Assembly (NCBI GenBank): GCA_900546455.1
Contig: URCS01000097.1
Coordinates: forward strand, 1-5,623
Source of the DNA: an uncultured Collinsella sp.
GTDB lineage: Bacteria > Actinomycetota > Coriobacteriia > Coriobacteriales > Coriobacteriaceae
Length of the DNA: 5,623 nt
Reading direction: 5' to 3'
Positions 4,711 to 5,623 of this stretch are shown piece after piece (within the stretch, counting starts at the first letter, position 1; every line of letters begins with the position of its first letter). The notes under the pieces are model-generated. The model was not told the origin of the DNA. It saw only the letters and a program-made list of their open reading frames with translations, and ran no database searches. The translations under genes were made by a program, and so were the position numbers.

Positions 4711-5623
4711 ATGTCCGAGCTGTGCTCCGTGTCGCGCGTCTCGGAGCGCTTTGCCCAGAGCAATGCGCTCGACGAGGATATCGCGCGACTCAAATATGTT
4801 TCGGGTAAACGTGAGGAGGCCCTTCGCCGTCTGGGAATTCGGACGGTGGGGGACCTCCTTCTCCATATCCCTCATCGATACCTCGACTTTACCCGCTCGT
4901 GGTCCATCGAGATAGCGCCCATCGGCACCGTTTGCACGATTGTCGCCACGGTCGATCGTATCGTCCAAAAGCAGCCGCGTCCGCGCATGCAGGTTACCGA
5001 AGTCTCACTCGTTGACGAGACGGGTGTGCTTCAGGTCGCCTTTTTCCGCCAGCCCTGGATTGCCCAGCAGCTTAAGCAGGGCGACCGCCTGGCCGTGATG
5101 GGCAAGGTCGAGTTTGCCTACGGTTTTAAGCAGATGGCCTCGCCCCACTTTGAAAAGCTCGAGGACGGGCGCGCCGCAGGCACCATTCTGCCGGTCCATT
5201 ACGTGAGCGATGGCGTGAGCCAGGCGTGGATGCGCCGCATCGTAAGCGGCGCGCTCGAGGTCGTCGGCAATCCGTTCGATCCGATTCCCGCGCCGTTGCG
5301 CGCAAAGCGGAAGCTCATGAGCAATGCCCGCGCGTTGCGTTCGATCCATTTTCCATCGAGTATGGCCGAGCGCGATATCGCGCGCGCACGGCTTGCCTAC
5401 GAGGAGTGTCTCTACCTGCAGCTGGCGTTGCGTCTGCGCAACGACGGCGGCCTGGTCGATGTGGTGCCCTATGCCCACACCGCGGGCGAGCACCTGGCCG
5501 CGCTCAAGCAAGCCCTGCCGTTTTCGCTGAGCGACGAGCAGGAGGCCGCGTTCCAAGACATCCTGCATGACATGTGCGATGGCGGGCGCGTGATGAACCG
5601 TCTGCTGCTGGGCGATGTCGGTA
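4711..5623 (+). CDS. recG: ATP-dependent DNA helicase RecG, N-terminal part (3' end outside window)
   Basis: The frame is open from ATG 4711 to the window edge (304 codons of a protein that is usually near 700). RecG remodels stalled replication forks and branch-migrates junctions. Residues 20-60 (LDEDIARLKYVSGKREEALRRLGIRTVGDLLLHIPHRYLDF) match the helix-hairpin-helix-like start of RecG. Residues 60-155 form the wedge OB-fold, including VSLVDETGVLQVAFFRQPW (ends at 116) and FKQMASPHFE (Gln141). LPFSLSDEQEAAF (269 on) begins the helicase core. The window ends in LLLGDVG, the first residues of the Walker A motif (GDVGSGKT in the family). The ATG is the first start after an in-frame TGA at 4681 and sits 10 bp past the fakA stop. 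No good Shine-Dalgarno precedes it (at best AGTAGG over the stop codon), so translation is probably coupled to fakA. GTG 4729 is a less likely alternative. Confidence 0.95.
   Translation, partial: MSELCSVSRVSERFAQSNALDEDIARLKYVSGKREEALRRLGIRTVGDLLLHIPHRYLDFTRSWSIEIAPIGTVCTIVATVDRIVQKQPRPRMQVTEVSLVDETGVLQVAFFRQPWIAQQLKQGDRLAVMGKVEFAYGFKQMASPHFEKLEDGRAAGTILPVHYVSDGVSQAWMRRIVSGALEVVGNPFDPIPAPLRAKRKLMSNARALRSIHFPSSMAERDIARARLAYEECLYLQLALRLRNDGGLVDVVPYAHTAGEHLAALKQALPFSLSDEQEAAFQDILHDMCDGGRVMNRLLLGDVG

Noticed and set aside
3828..4793. Minus-strand open frame (321 codons) opposite fakA and the start of recG
   Set aside because: It runs antisense across two well-supported genes and shows no family motif. 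This is typical of shadow frames in G+C-rich coding DNA.
5226..5570. Plus-strand Arg/Ala-rich frame (114 codons) inside recG
   Set aside because: It is out of frame with recG, which continues uninterrupted with clear family motifs through the region.

Overview
The window is about 60% G+C. It carries four protein genes and one tRNA gene, all on the plus strand, and every one is a core housekeeping gene. Two of the four protein genes start with GTG. The sigma factor, the gene order and the codon use fit a high-GC Gram-positive of the Coriobacteriia, possibly Collinsella or a relative. That placement is my inference from sequence character and memory, not from a search.

Region 1 (1-2241) is a macromolecular-synthesis block. 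It holds the 3' end of dnaG (the primase C-terminal helicase-binding domain), a 110-bp gap with candidate promoter elements, and then a complete 446-residue primary sigma factor gene (rpoD/sigA). A hairpin that looks like a modest terminator follows the sigma gene.

Region 2 (2246-2496) is non-coding. A 56-nt near-perfect palindrome directly follows the rpoD terminator. Next come two A-tracts spaced one helical turn apart, a good sigma-70 promoter with an exact TATAAT, a tRNA-Asn(GTT) gene with encoded CCA, and a strong intrinsic terminator. The palindrome is the least explained structure in the window and looks like a REP/RAYT-type dispersed repeat.

Region 3 (2497-5623) starts with about 160 bp of leader and then holds three closely spaced genes. 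These are an Asp23/Gls24 (YloU-like) small protein, a complete three-domain FakA/YloV-type fatty acid kinase catalytic subunit, and the first 304 codons of recG. RecG is cut by the window edge inside its Walker A motif. The order matches the yloU-yloV ... recG neighbourhood known from Bacillus subtilis and other Firmicutes, so it is probably an operon conserved across phyla.

I found no CRISPR array, transposase gene, prophage, toxin-antitoxin pair or defence gene, and nothing that amounts to a new multi-gene system. The points worth a second look are the palindrome, the tRNA promoter architecture, the charge-block segment in the sigma factor, and the coupling of the Asp23-like protein with FakA and RecG.
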